Source: Alligator mississippiensis (lineage: Eukaryota > Chordata > Crocodylia > Alligatoridae). Taken from it: a stretch of DNA of 64,000 nt. The notes under the pieces are model-generated. The model had not been told where the DNA came from, did no database searches, and was given only the letters and a program-made list of their open reading frames with translations. The stretch covers positions 85,704,382-85,768,381 of the forward strand of contig NC_081824.1 in NCBI RefSeq assembly GCF_030867095.1, given 5' to 3'. Positions 1 to 9,426 of this stretch are shown here, one piece after another. How positions within the stretch are numbered: the stretch's first letter is position 1; each line of letters begins with the position of its first letter. The translations under genes and the position numbers were made by a program.

Positions 1-339
1 GAGCAAAGATTCCAAGCTGAACCCAGATTGTTATACTCTATGACTGGCTCGATATCAAAAAGCATACTAAAAAAGGCCAACATTTTAAAAATATGTTCTA
101 AATAAGTTCTACTCTAATTAATAGTCATGTGTCTCTTTTTATATCCTACTTAAGCTATATCCTGTCTGAAACCAGATCTAACTGGCATAAAACTACTAAA
201 TGAACTCCAAGCAACCTTTAACCTATTTCTTTTGACCTGCTTTGCTGGCACTTTCTAACATTATTCTCACCTCTCACATTTTCTTGCTTGCTCAGTTACT
301 TTGCCTCTCCTTGTAAATCAAGTGCCTCAGCCCCGTAAG
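1..339. other. No gene seen
   Basis: AT-rich sequence without a supportable reading frame or repeat signature. It ends where an antisense CR1 fragment begins. Confidence 0.5.
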
Positions 340-1185
340 CATTTTTGTTGCCCTCCGCTAGACTCTCTCCAATTTATCCACATCCTTTCTGTTGTGGGGG
401 CCCCAGCACTGGACACTGTACTCCAGATGTTGCTTCACCAGTGCTGAATAGAGGGGAATAATCACTTCCCTTGATCTGCTGGCAACACTTCTACCAATGC
501 AGCCCAGTATGCTGTTAGCCTTCTTTTCAAGAAGAGTACAGTGTGGGCTCATATTCAGCTGATTGTCCACTGGAACCCCCAGGTCCTTTTCTGCAGAGCT
601 GCTGCTTAACCAGTCAGTTTCCAACCTATACTGGTGCATGGGATTATTCTGCCCTAAGTACAGAACTTATTTGCATTTGTCCTTACTACACCTAATGGAG
701 ATGTCTTTTGGTCTAGTCCTCCAATTTGTCAAGGTCTCTGAATCCTAGTCTTACCCTCCACTGTATCTACTATTCTCCCCACCTTGGTGTCATCTGCAAA
801 CTTGCTGAGCGTGCACTCCATCCCATCTCCCAGGTCACTGATGAAGCTATAAAACAAAACTGGCCCTGGGACTCACCCTTGGGGCACTCCACTTGACACC
901 AGCTGTCAGCTAGACATTAAGCCATTGATTACTACCCTCTGAGCCCAGCAATCCAGCCAGTTTTCTATCCATTTTACAGCCCATTCATCCAAACCGTACT
1001 TCTTTAGTTTGCTTGTGAGAATGTTGTGGGAGACCATATCTAAAGCCTTGCTAAAGTCAAGGTATATCACATCTACCTCTCTTCCTGCATCTACAGAGCC
1101 AGTCATCTCATCATAGAAGGCAATCAGGTTGATCAGGCATGACTTGCTCTTGGTGAATCCAGGCTGATGTCCTAATCACCTTCTT
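340..1185 (-). mobile_element. CR1 LINE fragment 1 (RT C-terminal half, decayed)
   Basis: The minus strand carries two separated pieces of a CR1 non-LTR reverse transcriptase. At about 906-1106 the reading contains the palm segment '[19 protein letters not shown]', which includes the first catalytic aspartate. At 358-639 the thumb and C-terminal part reads '...KKANSILGCIGR...' and '...IIPLYSALVKQHLEY...'. CR1 ORF2 normally encodes an endonuclease followed by this reverse transcriptase, which copies element RNA at a nicked chromosomal site. The 5' half is missing. The FADD-box region between the two pieces (about 640-900) is still recognisable at the DNA level (tttgcagatgacaccaaggt in reverse complement) but is out of frame. 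It is a dead, 5'-truncated copy. Edges are approximate. Confidence 0.85.
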
Positions 1186-2095
1186 CTCTGAGTGCTTAGA
1201 AATCACCTTCTTCTCCAAGTGTTTAGAACATTATAGATTATAAATCTTGGTCCCAATTATTTCTCACCAGCAAATTGACAGGGTAGCTTTGAAAGAGTAG
1301 CTGCTTCTGCTCTCTGAACATCTTCATCTTCAGGATTTCACAGGGATCCATAAAAACCTTATCTTTTTTAAACATCTATGTGAGACTTCTTTAAAAAAAG
1401 ATAGTGAAACACAATGGACTAATTTTCAGCATTATATAGGCAACACTCAGCTCTGTATCTCATTCATCCCTGTTGCAACCACTGCCACTGCTAAGATGGG
1501 AGACTAGCAGTAGGAAAGCAGCTCTAGGGGAAAGAGTAGCTGGCTCATGCTATACTCTGGAAATACCAAACCAATGCTCATAAATGGGGAGACATGCTTT
1601 GAAGAGCTAACAGAAGTACTGTCCTCATACTGTATTTTCTTACATACCAGCTGCCCCCAAAGTTTGGGTGGCAGAATGAAGAAGAAAAGATTTTTCCAGA
1701 GTCCTGACTGTAGACGCAGAGCACACTGCAGTATCAGCAAAAGCTGCATTGTTAATCTTCTCTTGGCCATTGGTGAACTGGCAGCAGCTTTTGGCTGTTC
1801 AGCTGAGAGAGAGAAGCATGGTAGCCATTACAGCTGCCATCTGTGCATCTATTCCTCCATTCAAGTGCAGAAAATCAGCTTGCCTGCTTAAGACACGAAC
1901 CCCAGTTTTGGAGGACTGATTTTTTGGAAAAAGATGTGTGTGGTTTTTGAGTCAATATGGTATTTTATTGAAGGTGTCCTGTCCTTTTTGTCAACATGAT
2001 GTGAAGCCTTGTAGTATCTGTTTGCCACTTCATTAAGTTTGGAGGATCAGGTAGCATCAGTATCTAAAAATACCTTCTTTGATCTCAAAGCTTGT
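1186..2095. other. No gene seen
   Basis: Mixed-composition sequence. Two overlapping antiparallel reading frames of about 90-114 codons near 1504-1891 show no recognisable motif and are treated as chance. No repeat family was identified. Confidence 0.5.
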
Positions 2096-2099
2096 TTGG

Positions 2100-2445
2100 A
2101 AACATCACTCTTTCTTCTCAAACAAAGGCATGGCTACAGTGCCCTGGGCATCTGTCATCTCCAGGCTGGATTACTGTCTCAGTTGTAGATATACAGATGA
2201 ATATGAAACCCATGCATATATTTCAGCTGGTACAGAATATAGCCTGTGTTCTTTATGGCTCAGACTACAAAGACCTCAGGCCTCTGTTTAAGTCCATCTA
2301 CAGGCATTTTTAGAAGCCAGTACAAGACATTGATTCTAACTTTTAAAGCAACAGCTGGATCAAACTGCAGCTACCTCAAGCTGTGGAAAGGTTACCTAAC
2401 ACTGTGTGCAGCATACTTGTAGATCTGCTGTCCAACTCAGTGCAG
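2100..2445 (+). mobile_element. L2-like non-LTR retrotransposon remnant (end of RT ORF)
   Basis: The plus strand shows scattered, frame-shifted pieces of the conserved C-terminal region of L2/CR1-superfamily reverse transcriptases. 'VISRLDYC' is near 2145, 'IFQLVQNIACVL' near 2220 and 'LRPLFKSIYRHF' near 2277, in the order expected for the tract 'VxSRLDYCN ... LQLVQNxAARxL ... LxSLHWLPV'. The pieces lie in at least two frames with stops, so this is an ancient dead copy. The assignment to L2 rather than a related clade is inferred from that motif order only. Confidence 0.5.
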
Positions 2446-2448
2446 GCC

Positions 2449-2703
2449 GGGCACAGACATTACACTTTTACTGGTATAAGTGATGGGAAACTGGGCTATA
2501 CCCATAAAAGAAGAGAAGTTTGGCGCACACAGACTAATTTTAAAATGGCAGAACCTGGTCTAACCTTTGCCTCCCCCACTCCACCAAAGGGTGAATGTGT
2601 ATTCTGTTTGCTACTGGTCTAAACCGATAACTGCATAACTTAGATTGATTTCACTTTGGGTTTTTTTGGGGAATGTGTCAATGCCAGTGTCACTGTCTGG
2701 CCC
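2449..2703. mobile_element. Short terminal-inverted-repeat element (MITE-like)
   Basis: The left end begins GGGCACAGACATTACAC and the right end is GTGTCACTGTCTGGCCC, whose reverse complement GGGCCAGACAGTGACAC matches the left end at most positions. There is no coding sequence. The first ~45 bases resemble the reverse complement of the right end of the large palindrome at 9.43-12.22 kb, so the two probably belong to one family. No convincing target-site duplication is visible. Confidence 0.5.
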
Positions 2704-3420
2704 CTGTAACCTTCCTCATGCATAGGGAGATGAAACCCCTGTTGATCTTAATTGTATCTCACTTGTACTGCAGAACCCTGACCTATTACAAAGGAGAACT
2801 GCACTGATCTTTGTGCCTTGTACTTGCCCATATATTAAAATAGGATTTGGATTTAGTATGCATGCATGCTTGCATCAAACACATTTAAGAAGTGGGCATA
2901 TTTTTTTTCCTTTTTGTGCTAAGTGACCACCTAGGTGGAGCTGAGAAATATGAAGAGATGGCTAGTGGAGCATCTTGTGAACAACTGTCATATAAACAGA
3001 AGGCAAGGCAGCAGTAAATACATATTATGTCACTAATACTATTATCAAGTTATGTGTATCTGACACTGACATTTTTAACCTTAGTTGGATCACCTTCACT
3101 CTTCCTTTCCTCTTCTCACTTTTGGTCTGTTTTTGATGTTTATTTGTAGGCTGAATGAATATTGGCCTATTGTTTTTGCCTGTTTCATGATGTGTCAGTT
3201 TTGGAACACTTGGATGAATAAGAAATAAAACTGACAAAAATAAATAGAAGCAGATGAGAGTACTTTTTTGCAGGAAATATTTTTAAATCACCTATAGATT
3301 GGGCAAAATAACTGGTTTATTTGAAGGGAATTCAGAAGGGCCTGGAAAGGACATAATCTACCCTCATAGATAAAGATACAATATAGTCATGTTTTCCAGG
3401 TTACTCTCCAGCCCGTGGGA
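2704..3420. other. No gene seen
   Basis: AT-rich unique-looking sequence. The 70-codon minus-strand frame at 3025-3237 shows no motif and is regarded as chance. Confidence 0.5.

Positions 3421-3422
<2 letters not shown>

Positions 3423-3451
<29 letters not shown>
3423..3451. repeat. Poly-T tract, 29 bases
   Basis: An uninterrupted run of T. It could be the tail of an antisense retroposed sequence or simple slippage. The bases to its right (about 3452-3700) show no recognised SINE or processed gene. Confidence 0.9.
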
Positions 3452-3454
<3 letters not shown>

Positions 3455-4700
3455 TTCACATTACCCTAGCCACCATATTCCAATTCCAGATCTACTTCTG
3501 AAGTCTCCTAAGTGGCAGATGACCCTAAGCAGTCCTTTAGCACAGCAAGTCTATCTTTGCCCTTCTGCTTTTATAGTACAGTGGTACTGATGCTTTTGTA
3601 CAAGCCCTCCTTTCTTGGTTGACCTATGCTCTCAGTTCAAAAAATGATGACTATATCTTACACCAAAGACCCCTTGATTTCTTTACTAAATGGATGATGA
3701 AAGAGAAATCATTTATTGTTGATAACATCTCATAAATTGCCTATTTTTGTCAGATCCATACACTAAGAGGGTGCACATGACCCATGCAGATATAACTAAC
3801 AGCCTTTAGAAATCTAAACCATGTACTTTGTAATTTTTTCAATACAATTCACTGAAACTTTTGGACCTGGACTGAACCAGATATTTTGTGGACTTAGTTA
3901 GGATTTATATCCTTGAGAAAGAAAGAGGGAAGTTTTTTTTTTTTCTTTTTTCCTCCCCATTATGGTATGTTGTTTAACTGGCCTGTTTTTTCTTAGTTTA
4001 TGGTCTTTTCTGACAAAACTGTTTTTACAAATTATTTGAGCATCTTAATAAAAATATATGCATTATAGCAAAATAACATTTATTACATTTGGTTACATTA
4101 ATTACTACTGCTAATATTTTAAGATAAAAATATGATATAGTGTATATGGATTATTTAATGTATGGTCTTTTCTTATTTCCTTTTAGGCCTTCTGCTTTGT
4201 TTAATTCTGTTTGATGGCTTTCATTACTTCCTGACCACGTTAGTTGTCACTTCTGCAAAGATTCACACTATGGTCACTCAGAAACAGGCTTTTTGCCTTT
4301 TGCTTGGCAACACTTTTGCAGCTTAGCCTAGGCCCCTTGAAAATGGCCAAGGCTAGCAACAGTAGCCACAGTATTTTTATAATGTAATTGTACAGGGCCA
4401 TGCTAACACGCCATAAATTTTACTTAAAACGCCAATACATTTTTATATTCAAGTAACAGTTTCTCTTGACAACTTCAAAAATCAAGGCATTTTAAATGCA
4501 AGGATAAAATCTAGATTAACTCACTTGGATGAGTTCCATTATGTTTCACGTGCAGCATCTCTGCTGATCACATGCATGCTGCCTTTAAAAATATGACTAA
4601 AGTTGACTTAGGAAGAATGTTAGAATTGAAGTTTTGCTTTAAACACTTATTTTTTAATTAATGTGACCCATTAGATTACTCACAGGTGACTGTTATAGAT
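3452..4700. other. No gene seen
   Basis: AT-rich sequence with a short T-run at 3932-3952. No frame, RNA gene or repeat family can be supported. Confidence 0.5.
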
Positions 4701-4808
4701 GAAGAATGCAATCACTACTACAGGTTATAAGCACTATAAAATGCAATGCAGGGTGAAGAATGCAATCACTACTACAGGTTATAAGCGCTATAAAATACAA
4801 CATGGGTA
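4701..4808. repeat. Two-copy 54-bp direct tandem repeat
   Basis: The unit starting GAAGAATGCAATCACTACTA at 4701 recurs at 4755 with few differences, so the period is 54 bp. It creates two tandem repeats in the short frames that cross it. No function is implied. It sits directly upstream of a CR1 fragment. Confidence 0.85.
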
Positions 4809-4929
4809 TAACATACAACACAGGAGGGGGTATGCTGCCCTTACCATGGAAACAGTGAAGGGTGATTGTGGAAGACACCCTGCTGAAGGGACAGAAGGTC
4901 CCATTTGTTGCCCAGACCCCTTTACTTGA

Positions 4930-6390
4930 AAGGTCTGCTGCCTTCCAGCAGCCAGGACCTGAGATGTCATGGTGAGGATACAAAAGCTGGTCCATCTGAT
5001 GGACCACTATCTCATGCTACTTGTCCACATGGGCACCAATGACACAGTGAGAAACCGCCCTGGGAGAATCATGAGTGACTACAAGACCATGGGGGTGAAG
5101 CTCAAAGAACTAGGAGCCCAAGTGGTCTTCTCCTCAATTCTCCCAGTTAGAGGCCATGGACGTCGGAGGGAGGAGTGCATTGAGGAAGTCAACTGAAGGC
5201 TTTGGAGATGGTGTCACCGTGTAGGTCTTGGATTCCTCGATTTTGGCATGCAGGTCAATGGCAGTGGTCTACATGCAAGAGACAATATTCACCTCACAGG
5301 CAGAGGGAAGAAACTCTTTTCTACAAGAATCACTGACTTGCTGAGGAGGGCTATAAAGTAGGCATGCCCAGGGGAGAGAGGGAAGGTTCCACTGCTGTAC
5401 ATGAATCCTCTGGCCAAAATGATCCAGGGGAGGGCATTCACATAGTGGACACCCAGATGAGTACTAACACCCTGAAACACTTGCAGAGTGACAGAAAACC
5501 TGAGGCGACTAGGGGTGAACTCAGGTGTCTTTATGGGAATGCCAGAAGCATGGGTAATAAACAGGGTAAACTAGGACTCCTGGTAGATGAGTAATTTGAC
5601 CTCATTGGATTGATGGAGACCTGGTGGGATGATACACATGGTTGGGCAGTGGATATTGAGGGCTATAGGCTCTATAGGAAGGACCCAGTTGGGGAGGAGG
5701 TGTGGCCCTTTATATGAAGGAGTGGTACCCTTCTCTGCAAGTTATATTTGATTGCAGGGAGAGGTCCCTTGAGACCCTCTGGGTCAAAATACAAGGAGGC
5801 TCAAGAGAGGGAGATCTAGTGGTGGGAGTCTACTATAGGCTACCAAGAAGAGGAGAGCGATCAGGCATTCTCCAGGGAACTGACCGAGGCAGCCAGCACT
5901 AAAGGCCTGATTGTCAAGGGTGACTTCAACTACCCTGACATCTGTTGGGACATTTGGCCAAATCCAGCAGGTCAGCTAACTTCTTGGCAGCTATCGATGA
6001 CCTGTTCTTGACAGGTTGTGGAAGGGCCAATTAGGGGTAAAGCCACTCTGAACTTAGTTCTGACTAAAGGGGAGGACATGGTGGGTGACCTGAGAACTGG
6101 AGGTACTCTGGGTAACAGTGATCATGATCTGATTAGGTTCACCATTCACTGAAAGGCTGGGAATTCAGTTAGCAGAAGTCAGAATGGTAGTTGATAGAAC
6201 TACTGTTCCGGAACTACCAATGGAACTACTCTGTTCTGTCAACAGAGTGGTAGTTGACAGAAGTCAATCATTGTGGTGCATCATGACTAGTGGGGTCCCC
6301 CAAGGCTCCATCCTTGGGCCTATCCTTTCAACACCTTTGTTAATGATGTGGACATTTACTTCCGCAATGTAATTTACCTCCATTGAGCTG
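4930..6390 (+). mobile_element. CR1 LINE fragment 2 (ORF1 esterase-like end, endonuclease, RT scrap)
   Basis: In order on the plus strand there is a piece of CR1 ORF1 with the SGNH/esterase-like block 'HMGTNDT' near 5030 and 'LGAQVVFSSILPV' near 5111. Then comes the start of the endonuclease, 'LRCLYGNARSMGNKQGKL' near 5519, followed by 'VGVYYRLPR' near 5824, 'VKGDFNYPDICWD' near 5920 and 'LGNSDHDLIRFTI' near 6110. The last is the SDH motif of APE-type endonucleases. The piece ends with a displaced RT motif, 'GVPQGSILGPIL', at 6294-6330. Frames change repeatedly and the bulk of the RT is missing, so it is an internally deleted dead copy. Confidence 0.85.
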
Positions 6391-6394
6391 GGGC

Positions 6395-6790
6395 AAATGG
6401 CGGTGCTGGACCTTGGTTGGGGGGCTGGGTGGTGGAGGACCTGGGGCAGGTGCCAGGGCAGGGGCTTCTGGCTGGTGTTGGTGGCGCTGGACCTGTCTGT
6501 GCCCAGGCTCATGACAGGGCCTGCTGCTGGGTGGCAGGTGGATGCTGGGGGGCAGGTGGGGCTAGGGGCAGGGGCAGGGCAGCGGTCAGCATGAAGGTTA
6601 CCACCACTGTCAGGATGGTGTCCAGCACCCGGTGGTATTCCTCCATGGCACCCTGCTCCCACAGGCCCTTCACATGCTCATGCTCCAAGGCCAGGACCTG
6701 CATCCTGAACTCCTGGTCCTCCCAGTCTTGCACCTCCTTGCACAAAACCCATGCCTCCTTGCATGCCAGTCCCACACCTCCTCACGGGCC
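6395..6790 (-). pseudogene. Possible Harbinger-type Myb-like accessory gene remnant
   Basis: The minus strand at 6509-6775 reads as an 88-codon frame with charged helical text such as 'EAWVLCKEVQDWEDQEFR' and 'ALEHEHVKGLWEQGAMEEYH'. PIF/Harbinger transposons carry, besides the transposase, a Myb/trihelix DNA-binding protein with a Glu/Arg-rich C-terminal helix of this general look. A Harbinger transposase remnant does exist 20 kb away at 25.9 kb. No Myb domain itself is visible here, so the assignment is only a suggestion. It may equally be a chance frame in a GC-rich repeat. Confidence 0.25.
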
Positions 6791-7182
6791 ATATTCTTCA
6801 CCTGCCATCTGTTTTTCTGGGCAATGTCCTCTGGCTGTCATGTCTGTGCATCTGCCTGCTGGTCCTTGCAGCTGTCACCTGCTGGTCCAGGAGGAGGGTC
6901 TGATCTTGGGTCCTCCTTCTGTGGAGCTGGTGCATCCCCAGGGCTCTGACTATGGGAGGCTGTGTCCCAGTTGCCAACTGCAGCCTCTCCCCGACATGCA
7001 GCTGGAGGGCCTGTAGAGCCGTGAGAAAGAAGCTGTTTGTGAGTGTTGCAACATTTCTGAGATAAGATGCTCTATATCAGGGGCCTGTGCACTGTTCAGC
7101 CTCAGATTCGGGGTCAGGTGTGGGCAGGTGCTCAGGTAACATGGTACATCAGTCAGGTGGGTGCTGGCTGAGTCCTCCATCT

Positions 7183-7838
7183 CCTTGGAGCATCATGGCA
7201 GGGGAATTTGGTGTTGGGGGAGAGGGTTACAGACAGCCAGTGCAAAGGTAGGGTGAAGTTTGCCTGGCTTTCTTGATTCCCAGGAGTCAGGCAGCCACAG
7301 CTGCCAGGGGGCTGCCTCCACCTCTTCCCAGCTGTTTTCTTCTGCTCTGTGCTACTGGAGGTGAGGGGTTCCTGCTGTGGGGGGCACTGTTTGTTCCACA
7401 TCCGGAAGTGGAGGGAGGGAAGGCGGGGAAGGTAAGAGGATCCTGGAGGAGGTGTGACTAGTGAAGGTGATCACAGCTCCTGACAGGCTGGATTAGGGGA
7501 TGCCTCCTTATGCAATTGAGTCAGTTTTGAGGGAATGTAGCCCATTTAATAGAGCAACCTGGGGGTGGGCCCAGGTCTTGGGGTGTGCCCGATGTCCCAC
7601 ATAGTTAGAGGCACCCTGACCCATGTGAGGCATTACGGTGGCCAGTGCCTACAGGGTACATGGGTCAGGGCACCTCTAGCTGTGGGACAAGGCAGGGTGA
7701 ACTCCCCCTGGCAGCTGTGGCTGCCCAGCTCCTGGAAATCAAGCAAGGAAAGCCAGACAATTTTCACCTTCCCTTTGCACTAGTTGCCTGCAACCCACTC
7801 CCCCTAATGCCCCCTTCTCATACTGCAATGCTCCAAGG
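7183..7838. repeat. Fold-back (inverted repeat) element with ~130-bp arms
   Basis: The segment 7183-7311 recurs in reverse complement at 7703-7838. The stretch from TTGGAGCAT through GCCAGTGCAAAGGTAGGG to GCTGCCAGGGGG matches the opposite arm with scattered differences. The loop of about 390 bp contains a second, smaller hairpin at 7605-7679. No coding sequence is supported. This is a fold-back or MITE-type structure of unknown family. Confidence 0.75.
7605..7679. repeat. Hairpin, 22-bp arms
   Basis: TTAGAGGCACCCTGACCCATGT at 7605-7626 pairs with 7658-7679 at about 20 of 22 positions, around a ~31-base loop. It lies in the loop of the larger fold-back element, so the structure is nested. Confidence 0.8.
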
Positions 7839-9426
7839 CATCCAGGGCAGGTGAGGGCAAGCCCCCCAGAGGCACGGAGCAGGGGTCATGGCTCCCCCGC
7901 TGCCAGCCTAGGACACCGGGCTGTCACTGGCCTGCCCTGCCTGCCTGGCCCCAAGCTCCTTACCTCATGGAGCTGCCTCCAGAGCTAGGGACAGCTCCTC
8001 CCTATCACCCCAGAGCTCAGGGCTGCCACCAGTGCCCCCTGCCAGTATGGGGCTGTCACCCAGGAGAGCCTGGAGCTCCCACTGGCTGCTGTATGGGGAC
8101 AGAATAGGGCAGGAGCAGCCCTGGAGTAAGCTGCTCCTTTTGAGCTCAGTTTGCTCCTGACATGGGCATATGTGTAGATGTACATCTGGGCACAGTTTAA
8201 TGCACCTGAGTTTTCTGCACAGAAAATTAAAGTGCATTAATTACATGTTTAGATGCACCCAGTGTCATGTTATTGTAGAGCTTCTTATGAGTTGTAGCCC
8301 AATAACATTTACATTTTTGTAAAAAAGATAAAAATAATTACTCTGTAATAAACTTATATATGTAGGCTATGGTAACTATTACCCAGTGATCTTGATTGTC
8401 TTGCATGTGGCACTACTTAGGCACAACATTGTGCATCAAGAAGAGATTTTTGGCCAGAATGTTCCTATTTGTGGTTTTAAGACAGTTATAAAAGAGCCAT
8501 TCCATCAGCCTTTTCTTTGTAATGTATTATGAACTTAAGGTAAATGATATTTGAGTATGAAATACAGAGGAAAATGCAAAGAGGTATCAAATTTGAGGAC
8601 TGTAAGGAACTTTTTGGGGTACTATAATATATGTTGGTATCAATTAAAATTGAGGACATCCTATTCAATACTTTTACCCATTAAGGAAGAGATGCCCACG
8701 TGATGGTCGAGCTATGGATGTAATCATGTGACATCCTGTTCCAATTATTTTTAACAATTAACAAAGTTGTGACTTGCCTTTTATTAAAATACAGAGTGCT
8801 CAGTTTTTTATATTGAACTGTAGATACGTCATTTAAAAGACATCTTTAGACTTAAAAAAGAAAATTCCATAGCAGAAGGATGACACATACAGAGCTGATC
8901 ACAGAACAGTGGTTCAATAAAGCCAGAATCACATGATCTGCCAGAAGCTGACCTCATTTCTGCATTCGTCAAAACAATACAAGTACAATTTTGCAGTATG
9001 TTTGAGAGGGTCAGTGATATACGTATTGTGCTTTTACTTGTTTCAACGTAGTTCAGGTATAATTTAATTAATTTTATTCTGTTTGTCCTTAAATGCAGTC
9101 CTATTTATTGGCATTTGGAGTCTTTAATTTGCAGGTAGAGAATGTAAGCTATAGTTAAGGCTGCATGCATTTGTCAGGGCCATGAATTTCATGACTAAAA
9201 TCAAGATTTTAGGCTTAACAATTAATGGCTTTTTAACAAAATGATGAAAATTCCTTCAAATATTTTTTACAAAACAGGCTATTTGACCTCCTGCCTTGAC
9301 CACCACCCATGAAAAACAAAACAGCTGTAGCTATAACAGAGAATAGTCAGTCAAGGCTATCCAAAAGTTACTCCTAAATTTAGCTATCAGATCTCATAAC
9401 TGGGAAGGACATTTTTTCTCTCTGGT
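7839..9426. other. No gene seen; GC-rich repeat edge then AT-rich DNA
   Basis: 7839-8270 is GC-rich and ends with 'gtgtagatg...' and 'gtttagatgcaccca', resembling ends of the small inverted-repeat elements at 21.7 and 41.8 kb. 8271-9426 is AT-rich with no supported feature. Confidence 0.45.

Noticed and set aside
1504-1891. Antiparallel frames of 88 and 114 codons
   Set aside because: No motif, no splice or promoter context, and each is the shadow of the other.
3423-3451. Poly-T as the tail of a processed pseudogene
   Set aside because: No coding or spliced-message sequence can be read next to it and no target duplication is seen.
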